Origin: Clostridia bacterium | Lineage (GTDB): Bacteria; Bacillota; Clostridia; Oscillospirales; CAG-272 | Length of the DNA: 64,000 nt | Direction of reading: 5' to 3' | Assembly: GCA_017504405.1 (NCBI GenBank) | Contig: JAFVRG010000012.1 | Location: forward strand, 42,352 to 106,351 | Part shown: positions 15,591 to 23,903 of the stretch, piece by piece | Position numbering within the stretch: the first letter of the stretch is position 1 | How the letters are laid out: each line of letters starts with the position of its first letter | Notes under the pieces: model-generated | What the model saw: only the letters and a program-made list of their open reading frames with translations | Databases searched by the model: none | Told to the model about the DNA's origin: nothing | Made by a program: the position numbers and the translations under genes

Positions 15591-16535
15591 ATGCTGCTTT
15601 CTTTGATAGTACCGTGCTTTAATGAGGAGGAGGCTCTTCCTCCGTTTTATGAGGAGCTCAACAGGGTATTGGAAACAATCCCGAGCTACGATGCCGAAAT
15701 ACTTTTTATAGACGACGGCTCCAAGGATAAAACCCTGAGCATTTTAAAGGATTTTGCAGATAAGGACGAGCGGGTAAGGTATATTTCATTTTCAAGAAAC
15801 TTTGGCAAGGAGTCGGCTATGTATGCAGGCTTTTGCAATGCTACGGGCGACTACGTTGCCGTAATGGATGCGGATATGCAGGACCCCCCATCGCTTTTGC
15901 CCGAGATGCTGAGCATAATCGAGAGTGGGGAATATGACAGCGTTGCGACACGCAGGGCAACGAGGAAGGGTGAGCCGAGGCTGCGCTCCGCCTTTGCACG
16001 GCTTTTCTATAAAATTATGCGTAAAATATCAAAGACCGACGTTGTTGACGGCGCACGTGACTTTCGTCTGATGCGGAGGGAAATGGTTGATGCTATTGTC
16101 TCTATGTGCGAGTACAACCGTTTTTCCAAGGGTATTTTTGGTTGGATTGGCTTCAAAACCTACTGGCTGGCGTACGAAAACGTAGAAAGGGTTGCGGGTA
16201 AAACGAAGTGGAACTTCTGGAGCCTTTTCAGATATTCCATTGAGGGCATTGTGAATTTTTCGGAGGCGCCGTTGAACATTGCGTCATACGGTGGAATTGC
16301 CCTGACGTTTGCGTCTGTAATCGCAATTTTATTTGTCTTTTTCAGGGCTATTTTCTTCGGCGGTGCGGTGGCCGGCTGGCCCTCGACGGTTTGTATCATC
16401 CTGTTTATCGGCGGAGTTCAGCTGTTTTGCATGGGAATTATAGGTAAATACATAGCAAAGATATATTCCGAAACAAAACACAGACCGCACTACATCGTGG
16501 CACAGACAAACAAAGAAAACGTTGTTAAAAAATAA
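15591..16535 (+). CDS. GtrB/DPM1-type polyprenyl-phosphate glycosyltransferase
   Basis: 314 residues, GT2 family. The catalytic N-terminal domain has SLIVPCFNEEEALP, FIDDGSKD and the DxD-like MDADMQDP. Two transmembrane helices follow at about 233-260 and 270-290, as in GtrB, with a cytoplasmic tail. It transfers a sugar from a nucleotide sugar to undecaprenyl phosphate at the inner membrane face. The gtrA-like flippase gene follows after 38 bp, and a large membrane protein gene converges on the pair, suggesting a three-part surface-glycosylation system. The sugar is unknown. Confidence 0.9.
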   Translation: MLLSLIVPCFNEEEALPPFYEELNRVLETIPSYDAEILFIDDGSKDKTLSILKDFADKDERVRYISFSRNFGKESAMYAGFCNATGDYVAVMDADMQDPPSLLPEMLSIIESGEYDSVATRRATRKGEPRLRSAFARLFYKIMRKISKTDVVDGARDFRLMRREMVDAIVSMCEYNRFSKGIFGWIGFKTYWLAYENVERVAGKTKWNFWSLFRYSIEGIVNFSEAPLNIASYGGIALTFASVIAILFVFFRAIFFGGAVAGWPSTVCIILFIGGVQLFCMGIIGKYIAKIYSETKHRPHYIVAQTNKENVVKK

Positions 16536-16573
16536 AACGGGCTTTGCCTGTTTCTATGTATGGAATTTGAAAA

Positions 16574-17008
16574 ATGAAAGCACTTATTGAGCAGTTTAAA
16601 AAGCACAGGGAAGTGATAATGTATATCATTTTCGGAGTGCTGACCACCGTTGTTGATATACTGGTTTTCTCGCTGCTGGCTCATACGATTTTTGATACTG
16701 AAAACCCGCTGTTAGCACAGATAGCCAATATAATAGCGTGGATAGCGGCTGTGGCGTTTGCATACGTAACCAACCGTATTTTTGTATTTGAAAGTAAGGA
16801 AAAAAGGATTCTCATAGAGATTCTCAGCTTTACGGCATCCAGACTGCTGACGTTGGTGCTGGACGCAATTTTAATTTACGTTCTCGCCTCGCTCATCGGA
16901 ATAAATCCTGATGTATCAAATATAATTTCAAACGTAGTTGTCATTGTTCTTAATTACGTAATAAGCAAGCTCTTTGTTTTCAGAAGGGCTAAGAAAAACA
17001 ATCCGTAA
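16574..17008 (+). CDS. GtrA-family membrane protein (lipid-linked sugar flippase)
   Basis: 144 residues with four predicted transmembrane helices (about 15-35, 45-68, 82-105, 112-135). The family landmarks FGVLTTVVDILVFSLL and AFAYVTNRIFVF are present. GtrA proteins are thought to flip the undecaprenyl-phosphate sugar made by GtrB to the outer face. It is co-transcribed with the preceding glycosyltransferase gene. Confidence 0.9.
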   Translation: MKALIEQFKKHREVIMYIIFGVLTTVVDILVFSLLAHTIFDTENPLLAQIANIIAWIAAVAFAYVTNRIFVFESKEKRILIEILSFTASRLLTLVLDAILIYVLASLIGINPDVSNIISNVVVIVLNYVISKLFVFRRAKKNNP

Positions 17009-17020
17009 TATAAATAAAAA

Positions 17021-17065
17021 AATACCCCCGAAACGGAAGCTATCCGTCACAGGGGGTGTTTTTTT
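17021..17065. terminator. Bidirectional terminator between convergent genes
   Basis: Outer arms TACCCCC (17023-17029) and GGGGGTG (17052-17058) and an inner ACGGA/TCCGT stem, flanked by A residues on the left and seven T on the right. It separates the gtrA-like gene from the membrane protein gene on the other strand. Confidence 0.85.
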
Positions 17066-17070
17066 ATGCT

Positions 17071-18555
17071 TTAATCAAGTAGGTATACTCTTTTTTTGTG
17101 ATAATAATTTGCAAGAGCTGAGTTAGTCCATTCATCGGGGTTGTGGGATATGTCAGAGAAGCAGAGCAGCTGCGGAGTATTTGACAGCGGCCTCAGATAA
17201 GCCACCTCAACATTTGGGTCATTGAGTATAGCAAACCTGGAGTCCATAACCTCTGCGTATGCCTGTGCTCTTCCGTCCTTTAACTCATATATAGCCTCCA
17301 ATGAATTTGAGGCGCCTATGTCACCCGGCAACATAAACATCAGCACGAGGGCTATACAGACTACTATTGTGCAAACGAGACCTACGTGCTTTTTGGAGAG
17401 GATTTTATCGGTTTTTATGATGTTGCGCTTGACAAGAAATCCGATTATCAGAACGTAGCAATACCAGCTTAGAATCAAAAACGTAAGATATACGACGTTT
17501 GTTAATCTTCCCTCGCCGAACCAGCCCATAGAGTAGAAAGGCACGGCAATCATTCCGCACAGAACCACACCCGAAAGGATGATTGTGAAGAACGGAAAAC
17601 GCCTTGGAAGCTTATCCTTGTTTTTGAGGGCTATCTGGAAGGCGATTGGGGTGATTACTACGATGCTGAGCAGCCATTGAAGGTCTATCCATTGGAACAG
17701 GTGCATAGCAAACCGCCCTGCGGTTGCCACAACGGTTACGAATACTGAGGGGCGTGTGAAGAATGATGCACGGTAAGCAGTTCCGGGCGCATTATACATA
17801 ATAATAAAGCCTATGCACGCCGCCACGAGAGGAGCGAGTGTATGAAACTGCTTTTTTCTGTAAATGAATTCAATGCTGATAAAGAGAAGAAAAAGAATGT
17901 TTGCAAAAGCAGTAACGTGATTTCCGCCCGAGGTGAGGAAGGAAAGCACGGTGCTCAGCACTATAAGAGCGATTGATTTTTTGGATCTGAGGTTTTTGCT
18001 GACGTGATAGAGAAGACATATATTGAAGAAATTGGTGAATACCCAAGGGGTATAGTTCATTGCTCCGTTGTACCAGAACAGTCCCTGTACGGCAGAGGGT
18101 AACCACAAAACGAGCATAGCGAGCAGCACTGTTGATGCTGTGAATGAGAAGAGCAGGGATTTTTGCAAAAATGATTTGTTAAGTATATGTACCGAAAGAA
18201 AGATAAAGGCGTAAATTGACAAAAGGACAATAAATATTGTCAGGGCATAAAACTGTTCGCCCCAGATAGCAGGCTGGAGCGCCAGCAAAAATGCGGATGT
18301 ATAGAGCCCCTGCCAGCTGTTATAGAATTCCATATCGGTATTCCACGCCGCCTCTAAAACGTCCCACAGATTACCGCCGTTTTCCAGGGCATAGTGTGCA
18401 TATATCGAATAGTTGTAGTCGTCAATTGACGGACGCCCGTAAATACCTATTATAAAAAGCGGAAGGATAATCAAAAATGAAATTACAAGACAAGCAATTT
18501 CAAATAACTTATTTTCCCTTGCAGGCGAGGTAACGCCTTGATCTGTATTGTTCAT
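17071..18555 (-). CDS. Polytopic membrane protein of the DUF6056/GtrII-like type, probable glycosyltransferase
   Basis: 494 residues with about eleven hydrophobic segments and large outer loops. The first loop holds GRPSIDDYNYS; an acidic pair just after the first membrane helix is typical of GT-C fold glycosyltransferases that use lipid-linked sugars. The C-terminal about 90 residues are soluble. Its gene converges with the GtrB/GtrA pair, which would supply the polyprenyl-linked sugar. It is last in a leftward unit after the S24 repressor and the SASA hydrolase. A specific acceptor cannot be named. Confidence 0.75.
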   Translation of the reverse strand: MNNTDQGVTSPARENKLFEIACLVISFLIILPLFIIGIYGRPSIDDYNYSIYAHYALENGGNLWDVLEAAWNTDMEFYNSWQGLYTSAFLLALQPAIWGEQFYALTIFIVLLSIYAFIFLSVHILNKSFLQKSLLFSFTASTVLLAMLVLWLPSAVQGLFWYNGAMNYTPWVFTNFFNICLLYHVSKNLRSKKSIALIVLSTVLSFLTSGGNHVTAFANILFLLFISIEFIYRKKQFHTLAPLVAACIGFIIMYNAPGTAYRASFFTRPSVFVTVVATAGRFAMHLFQWIDLQWLLSIVVITPIAFQIALKNKDKLPRRFPFFTIILSGVVLCGMIAVPFYSMGWFGEGRLTNVVYLTFLILSWYCYVLIIGFLVKRNIIKTDKILSKKHVGLVCTIVVCIALVLMFMLPGDIGASNSLEAIYELKDGRAQAYAEVMDSRFAILNDPNVEVAYLRPLSNTPQLLCFSDISHNPDEWTNSALANYYHKKRVYLLD

Positions 18556-18614
18556 AAGTTAACTCCTTAATGTAAAGATAAATCGATTGTATGGAGAAAA
18601 GGCTTTGCCAACTG

Positions 18615-19967
18615 TTATTTTATGAGTGTAAATCTCGCCAAAACCTCGCCGCATTTGCACACCAGTGTTGCGGGAGCTGTGACGCTTCTCTCTTTTATGA
18701 CGCCGAGGGGGGATATGGCGTTTTCTATCACCCGACCGTCCTTTTCTACCGTCATTTCGATTTTCGACTCAGCACAAATCGGCAGGGCAAACGGTGCAAG
18801 ATATACCGATTTTTCATGCTCCTTGCCCATGTATCCGTCAACGTGAATATTAGCCGAGAGGGATATTTCATCACCGTCACGGTAGTGGGTGCTTCCGTCG
18901 GCGGAAATTATCCGTATCTCTGACACCTTGCCGCCCTTTTTGACCGCCCGTGCATATACGGTACGTGCGGCCTCGATGCCCATAATGTTGTATGCCCTCT
19001 GGGCGTAGTGAATGTCGGTGAACATAAGCTCGTCGTGCGTGTAGGTAACGCCGTCGAAGAAAAAGGTTGAGTCCTTATCCTTCCACGCCTCGGTTGCCAT
19101 AGATGCTATAAATACGTTGTCCATACCCGCTGCCGCCGCATACTGCGCCACTCTCGCCGAGGTGAGATAGACGAGTGCGGGCTTTTCGGGGAGACTGCGT
19201 GCTCTTACAGGCATTATTGCGTGGTATTCAACCCCTGTGCGTTCCTCTATGAGAGCGAGCATTTTCGTAAAATCCCTGTAATAATCCTCGGGGGAGCATA
19301 CGCCGTTTTCGTCGCTGCCGCCCTCGCCCTGCAACCAGACGTGACCGAATCTGACGATTTCGTATTTATCCGAATTTTCACGGAAAAATTCAAGGGCGCT
19401 CCTCACTCTGCGTACCGCCTGGTCGATGAGGTCGCCCTCAACACCGTCGCTTCGCATCCAGTGGTCTATCGTTGCTCCGCCTCGGCAGGAGTGTATAATC
19501 ACCGTCTTTTCGGGCGTCTTGTTGCGTAGCGAGAGGTTGTACAGCTCGTCGCACATAGGGGCGTAGAAGCCCTCCTTCACCGACTTTTTGTTAGGCGGTG
19601 CGCCCTTCTCAAAATTTGGCTCCCACATAGGTATCGGGTGCGAGAAATCGCCGTCAAGGCACTTGTTATTCCAGTCCCACATATAGGCACAGCCCCTCGG
19701 CGGAACAATTGCGTATTTCTCCTCGAAAAATCCGAATTCGCCCGAGGCATTCGACTGACCGTTTAAGAGTATGAGGTTGATTTTTGCCTTTTCTACAATA
19801 ATGTCAAATTCTGCGTGCTCACCCTTGACTGTATATGAAATTTTTGCCTTTCCAACCCTTTCAAATACACATTCGCCGTTCTCGTCAAATTCTGCAATCT
19901 TGGGAACGAGTGTAAGGTTGCTCACGCCAAACGGGAGCTTATAATAATCGCCTACCTGAAAATTCAT
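18615..19967 (-). CDS. Sialate O-acetylesterase-like (SASA domain) carbohydrate esterase
   Basis: 450 residues, no signal peptide. After an N-terminal beta domain (1-75), the SGNH-like SASA domain begins with LLNGQSNASGEF (nucleophile Ser). It contains HSCRGGATI and HVWLQGEGGSDENG, and ends with the DIHYAQ Asp-His pair of the catalytic triad. A C-terminal beta domain (about 350-450) follows. Relatives remove O-acetyl groups from glycans. Lack of a secretion signal suggests cytoplasmic action on imported sugars. Only 2 bp separate it from the repressor gene upstream. Confidence 0.82.
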   Translation of the reverse strand: MNFQVGDYYKLPFGVSNLTLVPKIAEFDENGECVFERVGKAKISYTVKGEHAEFDIIVEKAKINLILLNGQSNASGEFGFFEEKYAIVPPRGCAYMWDWNNKCLDGDFSHPIPMWEPNFEKGAPPNKKSVKEGFYAPMCDELYNLSLRNKTPEKTVIIHSCRGGATIDHWMRSDGVEGDLIDQAVRRVRSALEFFRENSDKYEIVRFGHVWLQGEGGSDENGVCSPEDYYRDFTKMLALIEERTGVEYHAIMPVRARSLPEKPALVYLTSARVAQYAAAAGMDNVFIASMATEAWKDKDSTFFFDGVTYTHDELMFTDIHYAQRAYNIMGIEAARTVYARAVKKGGKVSEIRIISADGSTHYRDGDEISLSANIHVDGYMGKEHEKSVYLAPFALPICAESKIEMTVEKDGRVIENAISPLGVIKERSVTAPATLVCKCGEVLARFTLIK

Positions 19968-19969
19968 AT

Positions 19970-20518
19970 TTATATGCTTTTGCTGATGAGAGCAACCGCC
20001 TTTCCTATTATTTCAACATCCTTTGCGCTGTAAATGAGGGGCTCGTGCTTCGGGCTCGATGCGTGGAGCACCACGCTGTCTCCGTTGAAAAACACCCTGC
20101 GCAAAAGGCTCTTGCCCCCTACGGCTACGAGCGCAATATCCGAGCTTTCAACCCGTGTTGCTTTGGAAATCAGCAGTATGTCGGATTCGAGTATTCGGTC
20201 ACCTGCCATGCTGTCATCGGGCGCTATCACGCACATATCCGATGCGGGAAGTGACAGCATACTGTCGGACAGGGTGAGTCCCTTGGTATCAAATACGGGG
20301 AATTCCGAGCGTGCGTCCTCGTTCCAGCCGAGCAGAACCGAGGGTACAGTGCCGAGCGCTGCGGCTATTGCCTCGATTTTTTCCGCAGGTATATTCGTTA
20401 TAGTTCCGTTCTCGTAGCGGTGTATCGTCTGCTTGCTGGTTTTGACAATTGTCGCCAGCTGTTCCATAGAGAAGCCGCTCGCCTTGCGGAATTTACGTAT
20501 CCTTTCTCCGGTAGTCAT
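19970..20518 (-). CDS. XRE/S24 repressor (CI/LexA-like)
   Basis: 182 residues. Residues 1-60 form a helix-turn-helix XRE domain (MEQLATIVKTSKQTIHRYEN). Residues about 85-180 form an S24 peptidase-like domain with the Ser in DDSMAGDRI and the Lys in GGKSLLRR, the catalytic dyad used for self-cleavage in LexA and phage CI. Regulation by stress-induced self-cleavage or by ligand is therefore possible. The gene reads away from two small unknown genes across a 185-bp region containing clear palindromic operators. It may derive from an old prophage or integrated element, but no phage structural genes are present. Confidence 0.88.
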   Translation of the reverse strand: MTTGERIRKFRKASGFSMEQLATIVKTSKQTIHRYENGTITNIPAEKIEAIAAALGTVPSVLLGWNEDARSEFPVFDTKGLTLSDSMLSLPASDMCVIAPDDSMAGDRILESDILLISKATRVESSDIALVAVGGKSLLRRVFFNGDSVVLHASSPKHEPLIYSAKDVEIIGKAVALISKSI

Positions 20519-20529
20519 AAAAGCCTCCT

Positions 20530-20670
20530 GATATATAAGTCACATATAGTGTAACACAAAATCACGCATTATGCAACAAATTTTTATAAAAATGTTGAAA
20601 AATCACTTGACAAGTGACAAAACATAGTGTATAATGTCACTTGACAGGTGACAAAACAGCAAAAGTCACT
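20530..20670. promoter_or_regulatory. Divergent promoters with S24 repressor operators
   Basis: Rightward promoter: TTGACA 20607-20612, TATAAT 20630-20635, 17-bp spacer. A perfect palindrome TCACTTGACAAGTGA (20603-20617) covers the -35 box, and a near copy TCACTTGACAGGTGA (20637-20651) follows the -10 box, centres 34 bp apart. Further GTCACT half-sites occur at about 20664-20680. The leftward promoter (TTGCAT, TACACT, 17-bp spacer on the minus strand) has a related CACTATATGTGA sequence over its -10. The layout fits repression of both directions by the S24 protein. Confidence 0.8.
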
Positions 20671-20703
20671 CAAAAGTCACTTAAAATCAGGAGGTATGAA
20701 AAA

Positions 20704-21018
20704 ATGATTTACATTGACAGTGATTATTTCACCGAGCCGGTGCTTTTGCGCTCGGTGTCTGCGATAAGGGCGGATATGGAGCATATAGACACCATTTTAA
20801 GCTCTGCGAAGGCAAAGCTCTCTGAGCTTGACGCCGTGCGTGAGGAATTGGAGGCATTGGCAGAGGTGACGGAGAATGAGGAATTAATACAAGCGCTCTC
20901 CGACGTGGTGGACAGGGCTGACGGGCTGAGAGCAGAAACAGAGGAGCTGTGCGAGCGCCTTTATGATTTGCGTGAGGAGCTCGCCGATACGCTATGGTAT
21001 ATGAGAGGGGGCAGTTAA
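20704..21018 (+). CDS. Small coiled-coil protein, unknown function
   Basis: 104 residues, strongly acidic, with heptad-like helices from about residue 25 to 100 (IDTILSSAKAKLSELDAV and RAETEELCERLYDLREEL). No membrane segment or known motif. The ATG at 20704 has AGGAGG nine bases upstream. It is the first gene behind the promoter controlled by the S24-type repressor and overlaps the next start codon by one base. Could be a phage-type accessory protein; I do not recognise it. Confidence 0.7.
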   Translation: MIYIDSDYFTEPVLLRSVSAIRADMEHIDTILSSAKAKLSELDAVREELEALAEVTENEELIQALSDVVDRADGLRAETEELCERLYDLREELADTLWYMRGGS

Positions 21019-21335
21019 TGAAGGAAAAGAAAATCCCCGACGGGGTTGATAAAATAATCGTTGCGATATGCAAGGACTATCCGAGGAGAAAAAAGGCACT
21101 CGAGCAGGGCAGAGCGCACGGACAGACGAAGCGGTATTTTCTGCGCCTCAATAATGCAATAGAATCGGCGCTCGACGAGGAATGCGAGGAATGGGTGAGA
21201 GTGGATATGCTGACTGATATAGCGGAAAACAGGGGCTTTCGCAAGACACGCTCCTGCTACGTGACGCAGAGAAGCTATTACGACAGCAAGCGCCGAGTAA
21301 AGCACGCCCTCGCCCGAAAGCTCCACCTTTTATAA
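21018..21335 (+). CDS. Small basic protein, possible phage-type sigma-like regulator
   Basis: 105 residues, rich in Lys/Arg (PRRKKALEQ, RRVKHALARKLHLL) with a helical C-terminus. Its size, and a possible YVTQRSYYDSKRRVKHAL helix-turn-helix near the end, recall ArpU/RinA-type phage late regulators, but this is only a resemblance. The start codon overlaps the upstream stop (TAATG), so the pair is coupled and shares the S24-regulated promoter. Confidence 0.65.
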   Translation: MKEKKIPDGVDKIIVAICKDYPRRKKALEQGRAHGQTKRYFLRLNNAIESALDEECEEWVRVDMLTDIAENRGFRKTRSCYVTQRSYYDSKRRVKHALARKLHLL

Positions 21336-21340
21336 ATTTA

Positions 21341-21372
21341 AAGCCTGCGGATCTTATCCGCAGGCTTCTTGT
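21341..21372. terminator. Hairpin between convergent genes
   Basis: AAGCCTGCGGAT (21341-21352), loop CTT, ATCCGCAGGCTT (21356-21367): a perfect 12-bp stem between the small rightward operon and leftward galT. Flanks are only moderately T-rich on the plus side and A-rich on the other, so it can serve both directions. Confidence 0.8.
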
Positions 21373-21373
21373 A

Positions 21374-22888
21374 TTACAGTGTATCGACGTAGTCGGTAAA
21401 TCTCTTGAATGCCGCTCTGCCCTCGGGCGTGCACTTGTAGACGCCTGCGTGGGTGAGTACCTTGACAAAGGTTTTTCCTATCTCGGCCTTGAGCGCATCC
21501 ATCGCTTCGTCCTCGTTCATTTCAGAGAAATTATAGTCGGATATGAATGAGGAGAGCCACTCTTGGTGCTTTGACAGCTCGGAGCTGTCGGATATATCGC
21601 AAACCCCCTCTGTGAGCAGACGGGCAAGAGCCTGCATCTCCGCTTTAAGTCGGGAGGGCAGAACCGCAAGTCCCATTACTTCAATAAGACCGATATTTTC
21701 CTTCTTTATATTATGAAGCTCGCTGTGAGGGTGGTAAACGCCGAGGGGATGCTCCTTTGTGGTTATATTGTTGCGCAAAACGAGGTCAATCTGGAATTTT
21801 CCGTCAACGAATCTCGATATAGGAGTAATTGTATTGTGAGGCTCGCCGTCGGTTTCGGCAAAGATGAAAGCATCTTCGTCCGTGTAGCCTCTCCAAGCGT
21901 TAAGGATTTTGTCAGACAGCTCTATGAGTGCCTCCTTGTCCTCCGAGGAAAGCCGTATTACCGAGAGGGGCCAATGCACGATTTCGGCACGCACGTTATC
22001 ATAACCCTTGAATGAAAAGACACGCTCAGCTCCCGCCCTCTCCATAGCAAAGGTATAGCAGCCGCCCTGCATATGGTCGTGGGTGAGAATTGAGCCGCCA
22101 ACGATAGGCAAATCGGCATTCGAGCCTATCATATAGTGAGGAAGGTATGTTATAAAATCGAGCATACGTTCAAAGGTTTTTCTGCTGATTTTCATAGGGG
22201 TATGCTCGTTTGATAGAAGAATACAGTGCTCGTTGTAGTAAACGTACGGGGAGTACTGCATATACCACAAATCCCCTCCGACACTTAACGGTATCTGACG
22301 GAGCGTCTGGCGTGCAGGCTTGCTCACCGAGCCGATAAAGCCCTCGTTTTCGTGGCAGAGCAAGCATTTCGGGTATCCCGACTGAGGAACTCCCTTTGCG
22401 GCGGCAATCGCCTTCGGGTCCTTTTCGGGCTTTGAGAGGTTTATTGTTATGTCAATATCGCCAAACTCCGAGGGAACAGTCCATTTCATATCCTTGATAA
22501 TTCTGTATTCCCTGATGTAGTCCGAGCTTCTGCACAGCTCGTAAAACCAATCGGTTGCCAGCTTCGGATTTTCCTTGTATATTCTCCAAAACTTTCGGAT
22601 TACATCACTCGGTCGTGGAGTCAGTATTCCCATAAGCGAGGTGTCGAACAAATCACGCAGAACAACCATATCCTCGGCGATTATACCGTGCTCTGTGGCA
22701 TAATCGCAAAGAGCGCCAAGTATTTCTTCAAGGGGCATATCCCCCTCGTATTCGACGTCGGTATAGCTGTCAAGAGATAACCTTTCGAGCAGAGCATTGA
22801 CGGTGTAGCACCGATCACTCTCCTCTATCAGCCCTTTTTCAATACCGTAGTCGCAAAGTCTTTTTATCAGCTCGTTAATATTTTTCAT
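21374..22888 (-). CDS. galT: UDP-glucose--hexose-1-phosphate uridylyltransferase, class II
   Basis: 504 residues, the Firmicute GalT class (TIGR01239 type), about 150 residues longer than E. coli GalT. The active-site region is GGSILTHDHMQGG, with the His-x-His pair of the HIT-like fold; CLLCHENEGF may bind metal. It exchanges UMP between UDP-glucose and galactose 1-phosphate in the Leloir pathway. I start it at the ATG at 22888, just after TTTGGAGGAAATG; 35 extra upstream codons lack a ribosome site and run through its promoter. No galK or galE is beside it. Confidence 0.9.
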   Translation of the reverse strand: MKNINELIKRLCDYGIEKGLIEESDRCYTVNALLERLSLDSYTDVEYEGDMPLEEILGALCDYATEHGIIAEDMVVLRDLFDTSLMGILTPRPSDVIRKFWRIYKENPKLATDWFYELCRSSDYIREYRIIKDMKWTVPSEFGDIDITINLSKPEKDPKAIAAAKGVPQSGYPKCLLCHENEGFIGSVSKPARQTLRQIPLSVGGDLWYMQYSPYVYYNEHCILLSNEHTPMKISRKTFERMLDFITYLPHYMIGSNADLPIVGGSILTHDHMQGGCYTFAMERAGAERVFSFKGYDNVRAEIVHWPLSVIRLSSEDKEALIELSDKILNAWRGYTDEDAFIFAETDGEPHNTITPISRFVDGKFQIDLVLRNNITTKEHPLGVYHPHSELHNIKKENIGLIEVMGLAVLPSRLKAEMQALARLLTEGVCDISDSSELSKHQEWLSSFISDYNFSEMNEDEAMDALKAEIGKTFVKVLTHAGVYKCTPEGRAAFKRFTDYVDTL

Positions 22889-22916
22889 CATTTCCTCCAA
22901 AGAATTTACACGCAGT

Positions 22917-22945
22917 ATTTTACCACAAAATCCCCCGTGTGTAAA
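22917..22945 (-). promoter_or_regulatory. Promoter of galT
   Basis: On the minus strand TTTACA (22945-22940) and TAAAAT (22922-22917) with a 17-bp spacer, 29 bp before the chosen ATG. It lies between the AbrB gene and galT, so galT need not depend on the AbrB promoter. Confidence 0.7.
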
Positions 22946-22961
22946 GTCCTTTAGGAAATAT

Positions 22962-23144
22962 TTATTTAAGCAAAATCGCCTTGGAACGCTCAATTAGCAC
23001 ATAATCTGGATTTCTTATGAGAATACCGTCGGTTGTCAGCACAACCTCCACCTTTTCTTCGAGCTTGAGAAGCTCTCGCATTTCCTTTGGGATACAAATT
23101 CTGCCCAAGTTGTCGATTGATTTTTTCACTCCTATGTCTTTCAA
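22962..23144 (-). CDS. AbrB/SpoVT-type swapped-hairpin DNA-binding protein
   Basis: 60 residues from a TTG start (23144) with GGAGGT six bases upstream. KSIDNLGRICIPKEMRELL is the AbrB core, followed by the second hairpin EKVEVVLTTDGILI. AbrB proteins dimerise by swapping hairpins and act as transition-state regulators. No ATG fits the ribosome site, which decides the unusual start. It stands alone behind a strong promoter, between galT and the XRE gene. Confidence 0.85.
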   Translation of the reverse strand: MKDIGVKKSIDNLGRICIPKEMRELLKLEEKVEVVLTTDGILIRNPDYVLIERSKAILLK

Positions 23145-23205
23145 AAAAATACCTCCTAAAAAAATTACTTTTTGTCTTATCATAGGACGAACTTTTCGTT
23201 GCAAT

Positions 23206-23234
23206 AGTATATCATATAAAGTGTCTTATGTCAA
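23206..23234 (-). promoter_or_regulatory. Promoter of the AbrB-like gene
   Basis: Minus strand TTGACA (23234-23229), TATACT (23211-23206), 17-bp spacer. About 60 bp before the TTG start. Confidence 0.85.
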
Positions 23235-23258
23235 GACAAAAATCTGAAAAGGCTGGAT

Positions 23259-23516
23259 ATGTATATTATGGCACGGATAATTGACACAGAAAGAAAAAAT
23301 CTGATAGGCGCAGGCGTGAAAAGACTGAGAAAAAAGCAGAAAATGAGCCAGCAGATGCTTTCAAATAAGCTTGAGCTTCTCGGTGTGTACGTATGCCGTG
23401 GCTCGATTTCCCGTATTGAGGACTTTTCGAGAACTGTTACCGATATAGAGTTATATGCAATTGCAAGTGTGCTTGGGGTTGAGCCGAGCGAGCTGTATGA
23501 AAACAAATGGGACTGA
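23259..23516 (+). CDS. XRE-family regulator
   Basis: 85 residues, almost entirely a helix-turn-helix XRE fold (VKRLRKKQKMSQQMLSNKL, then GSISRIEDFSRTVTDIEL). No effector domain. AAGG lies seven bases before the ATG. It is divergent from the AbrB-like gene, and the two probably share the regulatory space. Target unknown. Confidence 0.8.
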   Translation: MYIMARIIDTERKNLIGAGVKRLRKKQKMSQQMLSNKLELLGVYVCRGSISRIEDFSRTVTDIELYAIASVLGVEPSELYENKWD

Positions 23517-23760
23517 GTCACTGAGAATTCAGCAAAATCGGGACAAGTTAAGCTAAAACTGAAAGGCTCTCTGAATTCTCAGTTCGAAGCCCCCTTCGGG
23601 GCTTGCTTAATTTTGAGCAGAAATCGCCGTTTTCGCTCCGAAGGCGTACGAGGGTACGTCGAGAGGGCGAAAACGACGGTAGTAAACAAAAAACAAAATA
23701 AAATGAAAATCGCAGATTTTCTTACCGTTTACTTGGTAGAACGTCGGCTTTTTGTAAAAA

Positions 23761-23824
23761 TAAAGGCGAGGCACTTTTGTACCTCACCTTTTTTGTTTAC
23801 GGTTATGCCGAAATGAAGCAGCCC
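23761..23824 (+). repeat. Inverted-repeat terminator element, left copy
   Basis: About 60 bp matching, in inverted orientation, the segment at 25533-25599. The core is a terminator-like hairpin (GGCGAGGCAC-TTTT-GTACCTCACC then T residues) joined to TTTGTTTACGGTTATGCC. The pair brackets the nhaC gene. Confidence 0.75.
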
Positions 23825-23843
23825 CATATTTTTATAGTAAATA

Positions 23844-23872
23844 TTGACAAACCGAGGAAGTTGTCGTATAAT
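23844..23872 (+). promoter_or_regulatory. Promoter of nhaC
   Basis: TTGACA (23844-23849), TATAAT (23867-23872), 17-bp spacer, 31 bp before the ATG. Exact consensus boxes. Confidence 0.9.
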
Positions 23873-23903
23873 TATGTCATAAATAAAAATAAGGAGAGAT
23901 AAA

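Larger units (their letters stand above)
23517..23903. other. 387-bp intergenic region with several inverted repeats
   Basis: No convincing gene. It holds a perfect 13-bp inverted repeat ACTGAGAATTCAG (23520-23532) / CTGAATTCTCAGT (23571-23583), a hairpin AAGCCCC-CTTC-GGGGCTT (23587-23604), an imperfect large hairpin at 23627-23679 (CCGTTTTCGC with GCGAAAACGACGG), one copy of the repeat that also follows nhaC (23761-23824), and the nhaC promoter. An open frame at 23613-23816 runs through these elements and is judged spurious. Confidence 0.7.

Noticed and set aside
23613..23816. 67-codon ORF between XRE and nhaC
   Set aside because: It spans hairpins and the inverted repeat and has no ribosome site or recognisable product.
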